Assembly (NCBI RefSeq): GCF_017591435.1
Contig: NC_059300.1
Location: 20,763,256-20,827,255, forward strand
Source: Portunus trituberculatus
Lineage: Eukaryota; Arthropoda; Malacostraca; Decapoda; Portunidae
Length of the DNA: 64,000 nt
Direction: 5' to 3'
The position numbers and the translations under genes are program-made. How positions within the stretch are numbered: the first letter of the stretch is position 1; each line of letters opens with the position of its first letter. Shown here in pieces: positions 1 to 10,668 of the stretch. The notes below the pieces were generated by a model. The model ran no database searches, was not told the origin of the DNA, and saw only the letters and a program-made list of their open reading frames with translations.

Positions 1-132
1 TCCTACCCCTTCCCCCTACTCCTCCCCATCCTTTTTCTCCTCCTCCTTTTTCTTCTCCCCCTCCTCCTCCTCCTCTTCCTCCTCCTCTTGCTCATCCCCC
101 TCCTTCTCTTCCTCCTCTTCCTCCTCCCAGCA
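1..132. repeat. Pyrimidine-rich CCT/CTT imperfect repeat
   Basis: Almost pure C and T in imperfect CCT, CTC and CTT triplets, with nearly all purines on the other strand. The short open frame across it encodes only Leu, Pro and Phe runs and is not a gene. Such tracts can form triplex DNA, but nothing here shows a role. Confidence 0.9.
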
Positions 133-210
133 GTCATTCTCCTTCTTCCGTCCTCCACTCATCATCCTCACTTTTCCTTTCCTCTCTATACCTATTCATT
201 TAATTTTACA

Positions 211-216
<6 letters not shown>

Positions 217-278
<62 letters not shown>
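217..278. repeat. (TC)n microsatellite
   Basis: About 31 uninterrupted TC units. It is the first of many TC/GA tracts in the window. No recognisable mobile element touches it, unlike the tracts beyond position 14000. Confidence 0.97.
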
Positions 279-281
<3 letters not shown>

Positions 282-340
282 AGCAGCAGAATTTAGAAAT
301 GTTGGCTCTTATGAGATTTGTAATATTAAGCAAAGTTAAA

Positions 341-371
341 GTAGCAGCAGTAGTAGTAGTAATAGTAGTAA

Positions 372-420
<49 letters not shown>
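341..420. repeat. (AGT)n microsatellite
   Basis: AGT/GTA triplets with a few AAT and AGC interruptions at the left end and a pure right half. No gene is associated with it. Confidence 0.95.
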
Positions 421-421
<1 letters not shown>

Positions 422-632
422 CGCATTGTATATTCGGGATAATGAAGCTCCTTGTGTTTAGCTCAGGGAAACTTCTTGACCCTTATGCTGCGCTGCATAA
501 GCACCCATCTTTTCCAAAGGTTGTTTAATATTGTCCAGTGGTGTTGCTGTCTCAAGAACACAATGTCTGGTCTCTCTGTATTTCATTGCTTTTATTACTT
601 TACTATTCCTGTACTTCTTCGATTTTCAAGAC

Positions 633-636
<4 letters not shown>

Positions 637-690
<54 letters not shown>
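637..690. repeat. (GA)n microsatellite
   Basis: 27 GA units in the opposite strand sense to the TC tract at 217-278. The flanking unique sequence (421-636 and 691-824) matches no element recognised here. Confidence 0.97.
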
Positions 691-693
<3 letters not shown>

Positions 694-824
694 AACGATC
701 AGCCACACCCTTTTTGGAACCATACAGTTCTCTGGGAGCCAAAATCTCTCTGCAACTTACCATTTCCCATAAATAGTACGGTTATTGTTGCTGTTGTTGT
801 TATCTATTATAATTATTATTTTTA

Positions 825-825
825 T

Positions 826-878
<53 letters not shown>

Positions 879-879
879 T
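825..879. repeat. (TAC)n microsatellite
   Basis: About 18 TAC/ACT triplets embedded in a wider zone (780-1060) of degenerate TTG, TTA and ATC triplets. Open frames across it are runs of Tyr or Thr and are compositional. Confidence 0.95.
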
Positions 880-899
880 TCTTGTTATTGTTACTGCTG

Positions 900-1740
900 T
901 TCTTAAAAAGTAATAACATTATCATCATCAGCACCACTATCACCATTTCCTGTACCATTCTCATTTCCATTGTTGTCATTAATAATAGTAACGGTTAAGC
1001 TGTCAGCATCACCACCACTCAAATTATCATTATCACTGTTATCATTATCACTTCCATCAGACTTCCACCCTGTTGACAGCCACTCGGGGCCAGCTCTGTT
1101 GTAGATTAATCAACAGAGTGCCGTGGAGAAAACTACAGCTACACCTACACCAACACTTAACATTATTCCCGTCCAGTTTTTCGTTTCCGACTATTTTTAT
1201 GCTGAACCTCATCAAACTAACTGTTGTCGCTCGGGAGATAAGAAGAAAAACCACACACATTTTATGACAAGGTTTCACAAAGGACAAAATATTCATTGCA
1301 ATAATATGAAATGCAAGAAAGTTACGTTTAGTATATTGGTGTATATTCCTGCTGTTTTGGCTTGTCACTAGAACCATTTACAACTTTAGTGATGATTCGG
1401 CAGGTTCTCATGGGTGTGTGACTATTGACTGTGCAGAATCCTTCCAGTTTATTATAGAGATAAATCAAGGAATATTCTGCTTGGATAACTATAGTCATTA
1501 CTTTATTTGTGAACTTTGTGGCCAACCCATAAACATTTAAGCAGTCAGCATCGACGCGTCATCAAGGTAAGTGCTCCTCTGCGCAGGGCCCGGTACTCAT
1601 TCAGCCACCGGGCCCGTACAGAGACTGCACATACGCTATATCATGACAGCCACTACTCTATAATCTCTCTGAACTTTGTAAATATTTGAATACCTGGATA
1701 TTTATAACGTTCACCTTACAACCACACTTTATACTTTTAA
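900..1740. other. Unassigned stretch with a short GC-rich hairpin
   Basis: 900-1060 is degenerate ATC/ACC triplet DNA. 1070-1740 is unique sequence in which I recognise no protein or RNA. The only clear structure is a perfect 9-bp inverted repeat, GGGCCCGGT at 1586-1594 and ACCGGGCCC at 1607-1615, with a 12-base loop. A consensus splice-donor-like AAGGTAAGT lies at 1564-1572, but no exon can be supported around it. Confidence 0.5.
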
Positions 1741-1870
1741 TAGCAGTAGTAGTAGTAGTAGTATCACTACCACTACCACCAATTACAGCACTTTATACTT
1801 TTAATAGTAGTAGTAGTAGTAGTAGTGTAGTAGTAGTAGTAGTAGTATCACCACCACTACCACCACCACC
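1741..1870. repeat. Duplicated AGT-rich tract
   Basis: Two AGT runs, each preceded by the same short leader (CTTTATACTTTTAATAG at about 1728 and 1790). The microsatellite and its flank were therefore duplicated together. CAC-type triplets follow each run. Confidence 0.8.
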
Positions 1871-2322
1871 TACTGGCATTTACAAAGCCAGTAGTAGCAG
1901 CTGCTCCTTCGGAAAAGTGAAATAGTTACAGTAACTATTAAAAGTTTTAGTGAAACGATTGGCTTCCTCCTCCTCCTCTCCGTGCCTCCATAAACCAGAC
2001 CAGTGGATAGCCCTCGGTAAAGACCAGGATGTGTTGATGGGACGGAGATAAACTCTTAATTACTGGATATAGAGAAAAGCGGCTACCGCAGGGAAGCCAT
2101 ACAGAGATAACACTAATCCTGTGGCTGCTTGAATCTGTATGGTCCACGGCTGTGGTATCTTCATCTACTACTACAACAACAACCGATAGTAAAGGTGGTG
2201 GTGATGATTAATAATGCTGATCTGATGATGATGCTGGCGATGCTGCTGCTGCTGTTGATGATGGTGATGATGATAATGGTAATTATGGTAATGATAAAAA
2301 AAAAATCAATGAGCAACAACTA
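1871..2322. other. Unassigned stretch with degenerate TGA/TGC triplets
   Basis: 1871-2180 has no recognised content. 2181-2305 is a degenerate GAT/TGA/CTG triplet zone. Short open frames here are low-complexity Met/Leu strings and I do not call them genes. Confidence 0.6.
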
Positions 2323-2768
2323 AAATAAAAAAATAAAATAAAATAAAAAGGTCCAATTGATTGCCAGTTCCCTAAAAGATTAAGAGAATTAGCCAAAAAT
2401 CTGGGACAAATGCCTTGTAACCTAACTCTTAAAAGAAGTCAAGTCTTAGGAAGATGGAAATACAGAAACAAGCAGGGAGTCCCAGAGTTTGCCAGAGAAA
2501 GGTATGAATGAATGAGAATACTATTTAACTCTTGCATTACAGGATTAGACAGAATAGGGCTGAGAGGAACAAGAAAGCCTTGTGCAGCGAGTCTACAAGA
2601 GGATGGGAGGCATTCAGTTAGCAACATCAATAGACCAGTTAACATGAAAATAGCTATAAAAACTAGCAGGGGATGCAATATGTATTTCAACGGTGAGACA
2701 GTCAGTCAGAGGAGGGGAGTTGATGAAATGAAAAGCTTTTGATTTCACTTTTATCTGATAAAACTGTG

Positions 2769-3107
2769 TTACAGGAACCCCCAAAACATAGTAGTAGTAG
2801 TAGTAGTAGTGTAGTAGAAGTAGTATATAGTACTCCATAAAAGGACGGATAAGGCCATTGTACAGAGAAGTTGGAGGGACGAGAAACACTGGGGAAGACG
2901 CCTCAGAAAGCCTAACTTCATAAAAGCTGTTTTAGCAAGAGATGAGATGTGAAGTTTCCACTTTAGAGTATGAGTAAAGAACAGATTGAGGATATTCAGT
3001 GTACAAGATGGGGACAGCTGAGTGTCATTGAAAAAGAGGGTATAGTTGTCTGGAAAGTTGTGTCGTGTTGATGGATAGAGGAATTGAGTTTTTGAGGCAC
3101 TGAACAC
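2769..3107 (-). pseudogene. J-1 reverse transcriptase, C-terminal segment
   Basis: The minus-strand frame reads like the thumb and post-RT segment of Jockey/CR1 reverse transcriptases: an 'ASKTQFLYPSTRH' stretch, then 'LNILNLFFTHTLKWKLHI' and a 'SLAKTA..KLGFLRRL' helix. The same string recurs in the copies at 58057-58533 and 61440-61660. It has lost its frame towards an AGT microsatellite at 2790-2820. The post-RT tail continues out of frame to about 2345. It would have copied element RNA at a nicked target but cannot do so now. Confidence 0.8.
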
Positions 3108-3190
3108 TATAGTCTGACCAGCCTTAATTTACGGCCATGGGGGGGCGAGCGTCTCTGTAAAGTGTTGCCACGTTTTCACTACTGTTCTGT

Positions 3191-3193
<3 letters not shown>

Positions 3194-3254
<61 letters not shown>
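3194..3254. repeat. (TC)n microsatellite inside the TIR element
   Basis: About 30 TC units, starting roughly 85 bp inside the left end of the TIR element. Confidence 0.97.
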
Positions 3255-3258
<4 letters not shown>

Positions 3259-3283
3259 AAGAATCAAAGGTAAGCAGAGAGTC

Positions 3284-3286
<3 letters not shown>

Positions 3287-3371
<85 letters not shown>
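3287..3371. repeat. (TA)n microsatellite inside the TIR element
   Basis: More than 40 pure TA units, 32 bp after the TC tract. Long TA runs extrude cruciforms readily. The remaining interior (3372-4010) is AT-rich with two T-runs, each following a similar CCACTCACAAG- or CGCTCACAAG-type segment. Confidence 0.97.
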
Positions 3372-3372
<1 letters not shown>

Positions 3373-4083
3373 TGAGTGGCACGAGGTCAGTCACGTCGCC
3401 ACCACAATGTGTCAAGGCCACCAGCTGGGTGTGGAAGAGTTGCCGCTCACAAGTGAAAAATGCTTTTTTTTTTTCACTTAGGTATTGGCATATACCTACT
3501 ATTTTGTAAAAATAGAAACTACACATTAGCTTGGCTTACGAATTATGAATGCGATTATGCCTCACCCTTGAAATTACTGTAAAAGCCAGTAAATGTGAGC
3601 ATTTTATCTTATAATTATAGCAACATCTGGTACTACAAGGTGAGGCTATTCGGCCTGGCCAGGCTGGGTTCATCAGTATTGCCGCCACTCACAAGACTTC
3701 TATTTTTTTTTTTTTTTACTTTGGATAATAGATTATTTCTTTTTTCCATGCTCATTATCTTATATCTGTAACGCTGATATTATTACACACCCTAAACATA
3801 CGCTAAGTACCATTATAAGTTACTACAGTTGATATCAGCAACACTGTTGAATATGTATGCCATGTTTGTATGGTACTATATAGTTTTTTATGCATATGAT
3901 GGTTACTGTTGATTCAGCCATCTATATACACAAGTCGAAATGTTAAACATCTGAATTGATGGTATTTGCGATGCCTTGTATACCAATAACTTCCATTTCA
4001 CATCGCATTTTTTGGAAACGTGGCAGCACTGTAGAGTTCCCCTCGCCCCCCCATAGCCGTAAATTAAGCTCGGTCAGACTATA

Positions 4084-5190
4084 ATAAGTTTTCTCTGCCC
4101 CAATCAGAAATCTTAGAAAGATGAGAGGTCAGTTGTTCTATGGCGTCCTTGCATGATCTGTTGACTTCCTGAAGGGTTGGTCGTCTCTGAAAGGAAATGG
4201 AAAGATGTAGGATGGTTTCATCAGCGTAGGAGTGGATAGGGCAAGAAGTGTAGTTAAGATCATTAATAAATAATAGAAAGAGAGTGGGTGACAGTACAGA
4301 ACCCTGAGGAACACCACTGTTGATAGATTTAGGAGAACACTGGTCGTCTACAACAGCAGCAAAAGAACGGTCGGAAAGGTAACTTGAGATAAAGTTTCAG
4401 AGAGAGAGATAGAAACCGAAGGAAGGTAGTTCCGAAATCAAAGCTTTGTGCCAAATTCTATCAAAAGCTTTTCATATGTCTAACGGAACAGCAAAAGTTT
4501 CACTGAAATCTCTAAAAGAGGATGACCAAGACTCAATAAGGAAAACCAGAAGATCACCAGTAGAGTGGCGTTGACGGAAGCCATACTGGCGATCAGATAG
4601 GAAATTGTGAAGCGACAGATGTTTAAGAATCTTCCTATTGAGGATAAATTCAAAAACTTTAGACAAGCAAGAGATCAAAGCTTTAGGACGGTAGTTTGAA
4701 GGATTAAAACGGTCACCCACTTTAGGAACAAGCTGAATATAGGCAAACTTCTAGCAGGAAGGAAAGGCAGAAGTTGATAGGCATAGTTGAAAGAGTTTCG
4801 CCAGGCAAGGTCAAGCACAGAAGCACAGTTTTTGAGAACAATAGGAGGGACCCGAAGGTTTAGGCAAGTGAGGGCATGAGAGGGACAAGCCCAGAATCAT
4901 CCAAGGTGGAGTTGTTAGAAAAGGATTGAGAGAGGAGTTCAGCTTTAGAAACAGATGAGATGGCAGTGGTGCCATCAGGATGAAATAAAGGAGGGAAAGA
5001 TGAAGAGGTAAAGTTATTGGAAATGTTTATGGTCAGATACCAGAAGTCTTGAGGGGAGTTGGAGGTTGAATTTTGACATTTTATATTTATGAGTGTTTGG
5101 AAAGTTGAAGAACAGACATGAGATGATTACGGGCAGAAATATAAAGTGCATGAGATTCAGGAGATGGAAGGCTCAAGTACCTTTCGTGGA
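4084..5190 (-). pseudogene. J-1 reverse transcriptase N-terminal half and upstream linker
   Basis: The best piece is 4472-4720. It shows the RT block 'NPSNYRPKALISCLSKVFE' followed by 'DRQYGFRQRHSTGDLL' and ends at 'VPLDI', the first catalytic-aspartate motif of the palm. Further toward 4084 the 'SGVPQGS' and 'YADD' regions can be followed only with frame changes. 4750-5190 corresponds to the linker between endonuclease and RT and matches 62160-62690 in copy J-4. It is inactive. Confidence 0.8.
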
Positions 5191-5193
5191 CAA

Positions 5194-5397
5194 CCATGCG
5201 TGCTTTGGTGTCCGAGGGGTCTCCAAGTGCATGGGTTCAAATCCTGTCCACAGTCCGAGTGTAGGTTGGGCTTCCTCACTCGGGGCAACGGTTTCCTAGC
5301 GGGTGGGCTTTGAGATAGGAGGTACCCTAAAATGTATCCCCTTTAGCCCATAGATTCCCGCGAAAAGCCCACGTGGTATAAATAAAAAAAAAAAAAT
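5194..5397 (+). mobile_element. tRNA-derived SINE, copy 1 (plus strand)
   Basis: It has a tRNA-like head with the Pol III B-box GGTTCAAATCC at 5234-5244 and a plausible A-box region near 5205-5225. A conserved body (CTCACTCGGGGCAACGGTTT onward) and an A-rich tail at 5380-5396 follow. The same unit occurs in reverse at 7066-7269. Here it splits the linker of LINE J-1. Comparison with the uninterrupted J-4 site near 62680-62720 suggests about 12 host bases were lost at insertion. Confidence 0.85.
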
Positions 5398-6250
5398 GTA
5401 TAGCACGAGAACAGGCTGTGGTTTAGAAAGTTTAGGTTGAGAGAAAGAATGAGGAATGTACGCCTCCATGCCAGACAGTATCACCTCTGTTATGCATTCA
5501 GAACACAAAGATGGGTCTCTGACACGGAAACAGTAATCATTCCAGGGAAAATCAGCATAATACCTCCTCAGGTCCCCAAAACTGACAGAGGTAAGAGGCA
5601 CCTCTGTTTTGGGGGATCTTGAGGAGGAATTAGAGAAATAGGACAAGATACAGATATGAGGTTGTGACCAGAGGAGTCCAACAGAGGAGACAGTGTAACA
5701 GCATAAGCAGAAGGATCAGAGGTAAGGTAAAAATCAAGAATGTTGGGCGTATCTCCAAGACGGCTAGGAATACGAGTAGGTTGTTGCATCAGTTGCTCTA
5801 CGTCATGGAGGATAGCAAAGTTGAATGCTAGTTCACCAGGATGGTCAGCGAAGGGAGAGGAAAGTCAAAGCTGGTGGTGAACATTGAAATCTCCAAGGAT
5901 GGAGATTCCCGCGAAAGGACAGAGGGACAGAATGTGCTCCACTTTAGAAGTTAAATAATCAAAAAATATTCTATAGTCAGAGGAGCTAGGGGAGAGATAG
6001 ACAGCACAGATAAATTTAGTTAGAAAGTGACTATTGAGTCGAAGCCAGATGGTGGAAAACTCGGAAGATTCAAGAGCGTGGGCATGAGAGCAAGTCAAGT
6101 CGTTGTGCACATACAAGGAACATCCAGCTTTGGAACAAAAATGAGGACAGAGAGAGTAGGAGGGATCAGAAAAGGCCTACTGTCAGTTGCATCAAACAGC
6201 TGTGTTTCGGTGAGGCAAAGAAGATGAGGTTTAGTAGAGCTGAAGTGGTG
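5398..6250 (-). pseudogene. J-1 apurinic-type endonuclease domain, broken
   Basis: Minus-strand pieces show 'VYLSPSSSDYRIFFDYL' and 'ISILGDFNVHH' at 5865-6116, the GDFN active-site motif of AP-like endonucleases. 'GHNLISVSCPI' at 5568-5789 takes the place of the usual S-D-H motif, and the last piece at 5401-5646 leads into the linker. In living elements this domain nicks target DNA. The SDH-equivalent aspartate is not seen (GHN instead) and the frame breaks several times, so it is dead. Confidence 0.75.
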
Positions 6251-6259
6251 TTCTACAGA

Positions 6260-6410
6260 TTGAAAATTAGATCAAAGTCCTGGCGGAAACCAGACTGGCG
6301 ATCAGATCGAAGACTGTGAAGTGACAGATATTTAAGAACTTCCTATTGAGGATGGATTCAAAAACTTTAGACAAGCAAGAAATTAAAGCTATAAGGTGGT
6401 AGTTTGGGGG
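6260..6410 (-). pseudogene. Second fragment of J reverse transcriptase
   Basis: About 150 bp repeats the part of the RT already present at 4560-4690 (the 'YGFRQ' region) in the same orientation. It is a separate copy or a local duplication rather than a continuation of J-1. Confidence 0.7.
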
Positions 6411-6480
6411 ATTAGTAGTTGTAGAAGTGGTAGTAAACAGTCGTAGTTATCTCGTAACAATTAGTAGTAGTAGTGATAGT

Positions 6481-7060
6481 CTGGCATGGAGGCGTACATT
6501 CCTCATTCTTTCCTTCACTTTAAAACTTTCAAACCTTGGTTTAACTCAGACTATTATCGTGTCAATAATAGAAATTGTGCACAAATAGGATTTGGACCTT
6601 CCATCATCATTTCTTCCCTGATTCATGCCAAGACTGACCTCAACTAACCAAAAACTTATTTTATTAATAGAAAATATCTCTCACTTTGTAACTTCCGGCA
6701 CCTCGCCAAAAATACCCCCAATAACATTTCTTCTTCATATTTCCTTCCTCTATCTCCTCATGTTACAACTGCAATCTCATCTATTATCAGGCAGACTCTT
6801 TGCTCAATTTTTTGCTAGAAAAAACTCTACCTTAGATAATTCAGATCTTGTTCCTCCATCTTTTCCACCCTCTCTATTTCATGTTACCCATTAAGGTCCT
6901 TCGCAGTGATGCTTTCCATGCACTCGCTCCCTTCAAATCTCGGAACGTTTATGATCTAATGGGACTCCTTCTATTGTTCTTGAATCATGAAAACATCCTT
7001 AGATAGATCATTAACTTCCACTACAGCCTCTTAAAAGCCAGTACGATGTAAAGTGGTGAA
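6481..7060 (+). pseudogene. Inverted fragment of a J element (endonuclease-RT linker)
   Basis: The plus strand encodes the stretch beginning 'MEAYIPHSF', which J-1 carries on the minus strand at about 5470. 'NRNCAQIGFGP', a 'FINRKYLSLCNF'-like part and a 'LFAQFFARKNSTLDNSDLVPPS' part follow in order across several frames (best piece 6625-6894). It lies tail to tail with the minus-strand J pieces. It contains no RT catalytic motif. Confidence 0.7.
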
Positions 7061-7065
7061 ACATT

Positions 7066-7269
7066 TTTTCTTTTTTTCTTTTTTTAAACATGCGGGCTTT
7101 TCACGGGAATTTATGGGCTAAAGGGGATACTTTTTGGGGCATCTCCTATCTCAAAGCCCACTCGCTAGGAAACCGTTGCCCCGAGTGAGGAAGCCCAACT
7201 TACACTCGGACCGTGGACAGGATTCGAACCCGTGCGCTTGGAGACCCCTCGGATCCCAAAGCACGCATG
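7066..7269 (-). mobile_element. tRNA-derived SINE, copy 2 (minus strand)
   Basis: Reverse complement of the SINE at 5194-5397. Its B-box is the canonical GGTTCGAATCC (complement at 7220-7230). The A-rich tail appears as T-runs at 7066-7085. A (CA)n tract lies 57 bp beyond the head. Two copies in opposite orientation with separate tails show this is a dispersed family, not a local duplication. Confidence 0.85.
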
Positions 7270-7323
7270 ATTTCACTTTCAGAGACAATTATTCGCATCA
7301 CTTCCCACCCTATGTCACGGCCT

Positions 7324-7326
<3 letters not shown>

Positions 7327-7382
<56 letters not shown>
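7327..7382. repeat. (CA)n microsatellite
   Basis: 28 CA units just beyond the head of SINE copy 2. Open frames across it encode Thr-His strings only. Confidence 0.97.
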
Positions 7383-7384
<2 letters not shown>

Positions 7385-7726
7385 AAGAGTCATCTTACAT
7401 CAGTGCAAAAACGATGCGTATAAAATGTTTAGCATTTCATACATTGTAAACACTGTGTACTTCATTCTGAATTAATAATGGTAGCAACAAAAACAACAAC
7501 AACAACAAAAACAACAACAAAGGAACAAGAATAGGAACAAAAAAGAAGAACAAAAAAATTTCAAGAATACATGTTATCAAATTACCATTCACCCCGTACG
7601 AGGCAACATGTGTATTCTCACAAAAGATGAGTAAACACTTTTAAGAAAACATTTTAAAGATCTGTGAATCAATCATTAGTCTGATCACGCGAAGCAACAT
7701 GGGTATTCTGATCATAATTTTTTTTT

Positions 7727-7730
<4 letters not shown>

Positions 7731-7790
<60 letters not shown>

Positions 7791-7802
7791 TATGTGTGTG
7801 TG
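7731..7802. repeat. (TG)n microsatellite with TATG interruptions
   Basis: TG units preceded by a run of T and interrupted twice by TATG near its right end. The preceding 7383-7730 is AT-rich with an AAC-rich patch at 7480-7545 and no gene. Confidence 0.95.
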
Positions 7803-9099
7803 TTACTGAGGTCCTCTTACTGAGGTCTTTTCTTTAAGGCCGGGCTGTAATTCGCACCCTGAAGCACCACGACCCTCTCTACCATGCCCGCAGCCTAACA
7901 CATGTCCAACTCATTATATTACTCGCCCTCATTCATACACCTGACTGACAGGCGAACTGATTTACATGCCGCGGCATCACCTTCCTGCCCTGGACGTGAC
8001 GGTGATGAGTGGGTTTAGCTTGGTGCGGGGATTCAACTCAGTAAACGTTTATTGTCATCCTGCTTATATTAACGGTGAGGCAATGTTTCTCACCAGCATC
8101 TTGTGACGGTTTTATTTATCTATTCTTCTTATGTTTTCCCAAAATACGACTTAACACACTATCCTGCAAAGGTATTTCCAAGCACTTACACGACAAGGTG
8201 ACTTGATGAATATAAGGCACTGGCAATGAAACAAACTACAATTATAAACCCAGCCAATACCAAAGACAACTTTCATTTTTTTTAATAATATACTCAGGCA
8301 AAACAGAGTAAAGAACATAACTACCGATGTCCCATTCGTTCAGCAGACTTCAGAACAGCAACACCTCAGCCCCGTGCTCCCACACATGACTTGCTTCCTA
8401 GTCAGTGCTCCTATCGACTTATGGCTGAGACAGACCGTTTAGTTCACTTTGTGGACTCTGTTTCTGTCATCCATTCCGTGGACTTTGGTTCTGGCGCTTC
8501 TCGAGAATGTCAACTAACTTAGTCTCAACTGTTGAACTAGCCGCTCACTCTGTGGACTTCACTATTCCGTGCTTGTTTTATTTTCCTTTATAACCATTTT
8601 TAGTACGACTCTGAGTTAGCAAGATGAACCACAGTAAGGATTGTCACTTATGGCAGTTCCATAAAAGGGAGACATAGTCGGTTCGGTTAAAGGAAAACCA
8701 GAGTCTGATGGACCTTAGGGACACTTATAGTCAGTTTGAATACCCACAATGGGCAGCAGGTTGGTGATACGTAGTATGCTAATCAGCTGCAGGTATAATG
8801 ACAAGACATAATGGGAAGAATGAAAATAATGAGTAAGAATAATAGTAAGGATCAAGAATTAAAGTAACAGTACTAGGAATTTTGAGTTGTAAAATATAGA
8901 GGTACAATGATACAGGACCATGAAGGTTTTGTTGTGCTCACTATAAATCGACATTGCCGGTGACATATTCAAGCCGGACACAAAGACTGAACAACCCAAC
9001 TATGACTTTACACTTATCATGCACCCCTGACCTAAAAGTAAGAAAGAGTGTAATGATAACAAGAGTGTAAAGAAAAAAAAAATGCATAAATTGTAATAA
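7803..9099. other. Unassigned stretch
   Basis: About 1.3 kb of unique-looking sequence of mixed composition. I see no long open frame, RT or transposase motif, tRNA fold or strong repeat. It may include untranslated DNA of the LINE fragment that starts near 9100, but nothing shows that directly. Confidence 0.5.
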
Positions 9100-10080
9100 G
9101 AGTCACAGCACTATGGCTATGAAGAGTAAGATTAGGAAAGAAATTCTAAAAGAAAAGAGACAACAAGAAAATTATTCTAGCATTGTTCAGGCCACCATAG
9201 CACCCAAGATGCCAACATACTCGTACAGCATACCCCAAATCACAAAAAAGGAATTAGTCAAAATAAACATCTGTATAGCACATGCTCAAGCGTATAACCA
9301 AAACGATCCTGATACTTATTCTCATGAACTAAATAAAACGCTCTAAGATAACAACCTGCCTATCGTAATAATGCCTGACAGCATTGTACCTACAACAACC
9401 AGTATCAAGACCTCAATGATTCGGGACGCAAATGATAGCTACACCAACACAAAGACAAACATTAATCTCTTCAGTACCGTGACGCCTTTTCATATTCTTT
9501 CTGTCTACTATTTAGAGATCTTACACAGCTTCAAAAACTCATAAAGACTCTGGCCATTAATCTTTTGACTTCCAAAGACCCTTCCTAATGCAAATAAAAT
9601 CGTCTAATCTTATCCAAAAGTCAAGGTAAAAATGCGTCTTAGCATTGGAGGAAGCAAAGCAGCTTGGAAGACTGTAACTTAAGTAGATCAAGCAGTGCTG
9701 GAGACCTTAATATGAGTCATTTGACAGCAACAGCAAATAGAATAGAAGCTAAAGATCTCGAGCTTAAGTATTTTACAACTAAATCAAAAGGTTATCAACC
9801 GAAGATCTGATAAAACAAATGAAAAGAAAAAACTAAAACAGCAATACACAAACAACAAGTTCACAGAGGAATATATTCTAAAGAAAACAAAAAAAGGTGA
9901 AATAGACCTCAATGGTTGCTGGTTTGCTGTGGAGAATGATAAATTCCGCAAAATAAGATTTGGTACTGTTCAGGAACGTTCACTACCAGACATTAGAGAC
10001 CCTCTCCTAAGGAAAACCTCTACCATTAAATACAACGTAAAGATCATATAGTACAATATCCTGAACTGAAAAACAAACAA
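9100..10080 (+). pseudogene. ORF1-like remnant of a plus-strand LINE
   Basis: The open piece at 9113-9346 encodes a basic start (MKSKIRKEILKEKRQQEN) and then 'ITKKELVKINICIAHAQAY', which ends early. Later frames contain Lys/Asn-rich scraps up to about 10070. I assign it to ORF1 only because an endonuclease of the same polarity follows at 10088. No CCHC knuckle is visible. The sequence is too degraded to place in a clade. Confidence 0.45.
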
Positions 10081-10087
10081 ATATTCA

Positions 10088-10668
10088 TTGTTACCTTATT
10101 ACTTACCTATTGACACTAAAATAATTTTACTAAATAGTCATGGCTTAAAAAGCACAGAGGAACTTGAGATACCTGGCTATAGAGTACACAAAATAAATTA
10201 CAGTGAAAGTGTATCAGATGGATCAGCCATTGCAGTAAAATATAACATTATGCATAAATCATTTGATGACTTTGATTCACTTTCCAGCAATCGAATCAGA
10301 AACAAGGTTAAGGCCAATAACAATAACAACAACATATCTACCTCCTAGACGTCCCTTTCCGTCGTACACTAATATGCACATATTATATAAGTAAAAACAC
10401 TCCCACCTATATTTTAGGTGGCTTTAACGGCAGACACACTTCATTTAGAAATGGGGATAACAACGTTAAGGGAAAAAGTTTGTTAAACTTAATCGACCAG
10501 GGGAAATGCAGCTCGGTCCACACTTCCCTACATACATTAGCTACAACTCATCTACAAATTCAGACCAAATATTCTCAAACAAACATCACTACCTAAATAA
10601 TATCTGTGAAACAGGTGATACAACTACATCAGATCACTTACTTCTTATTCTATTCAAGTTATCAACAA
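10088..10668 (+). pseudogene. LINE endonuclease fragment
   Basis: The frame at 10088-10348 reads 'DTKIILLNSHGLKSTEEL' and '..GYRVHKINYSESVSDGSAIAVKYNI', the N-terminal half of an AP-like endonuclease. The N-H-G near its start and the following E correspond to catalytic positions. After a frame change the downstream part contains a 'GGFNGRHTSF'-like block (about 10408-10450) and, near 10610-10640, a 'TTSDHLLLI' stretch that fits the S-D-H motif. The fragment stops where a SINE begins at 10669. No RT follows. Confidence 0.65.

Larger units (their letters stand above)
3110..4081. mobile_element. Non-autonomous TIR element in a TA target (Tc1/mariner-like)
   Basis: The ends are inverted repeats of about 70 bp: TAGTCTGACC at 3110 and its complement GGTCAGACTA ending at 4081. 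Both arms continue through TTAATTTACGGC and a run of seven G to CCACGTTT, with scattered mismatches. A TA dinucleotide flanks each side (3108-3109 and 4082-4083). The copies of the host LINE at 58361-58400 and 61616-61650 show the uninterrupted site. The inside holds a (TC)n and a (TA)n tract plus AT-rich filler. I see no transposase frame, so it is MITE-like or an internally deleted element. The superfamily is inferred from the TA duplication alone. Confidence 0.85.
2323..6250 (-). mobile_element. J-1: Jockey/CR1-type LINE, interrupted and decayed
   Basis: On the minus strand one can follow, from high to low coordinate, pieces of an AP-endonuclease (5398-6250), a linker (4750-5190), the reverse transcriptase (4084-4720) and its C-terminal part (2345-3107). 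A TTTTA-type tail lies at about 2323-2348. All frames are broken by stops and indels. Two later insertions split it: a terminal-inverted-repeat element at 3110-4081 and a SINE at 5194-5397. Four further copies or fragments of the same family lie at 6260-7060, 56560-57150, 57640-58930 and 60955-62700. Alignment among them sets the insertion boundaries. Confidence 0.85.
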
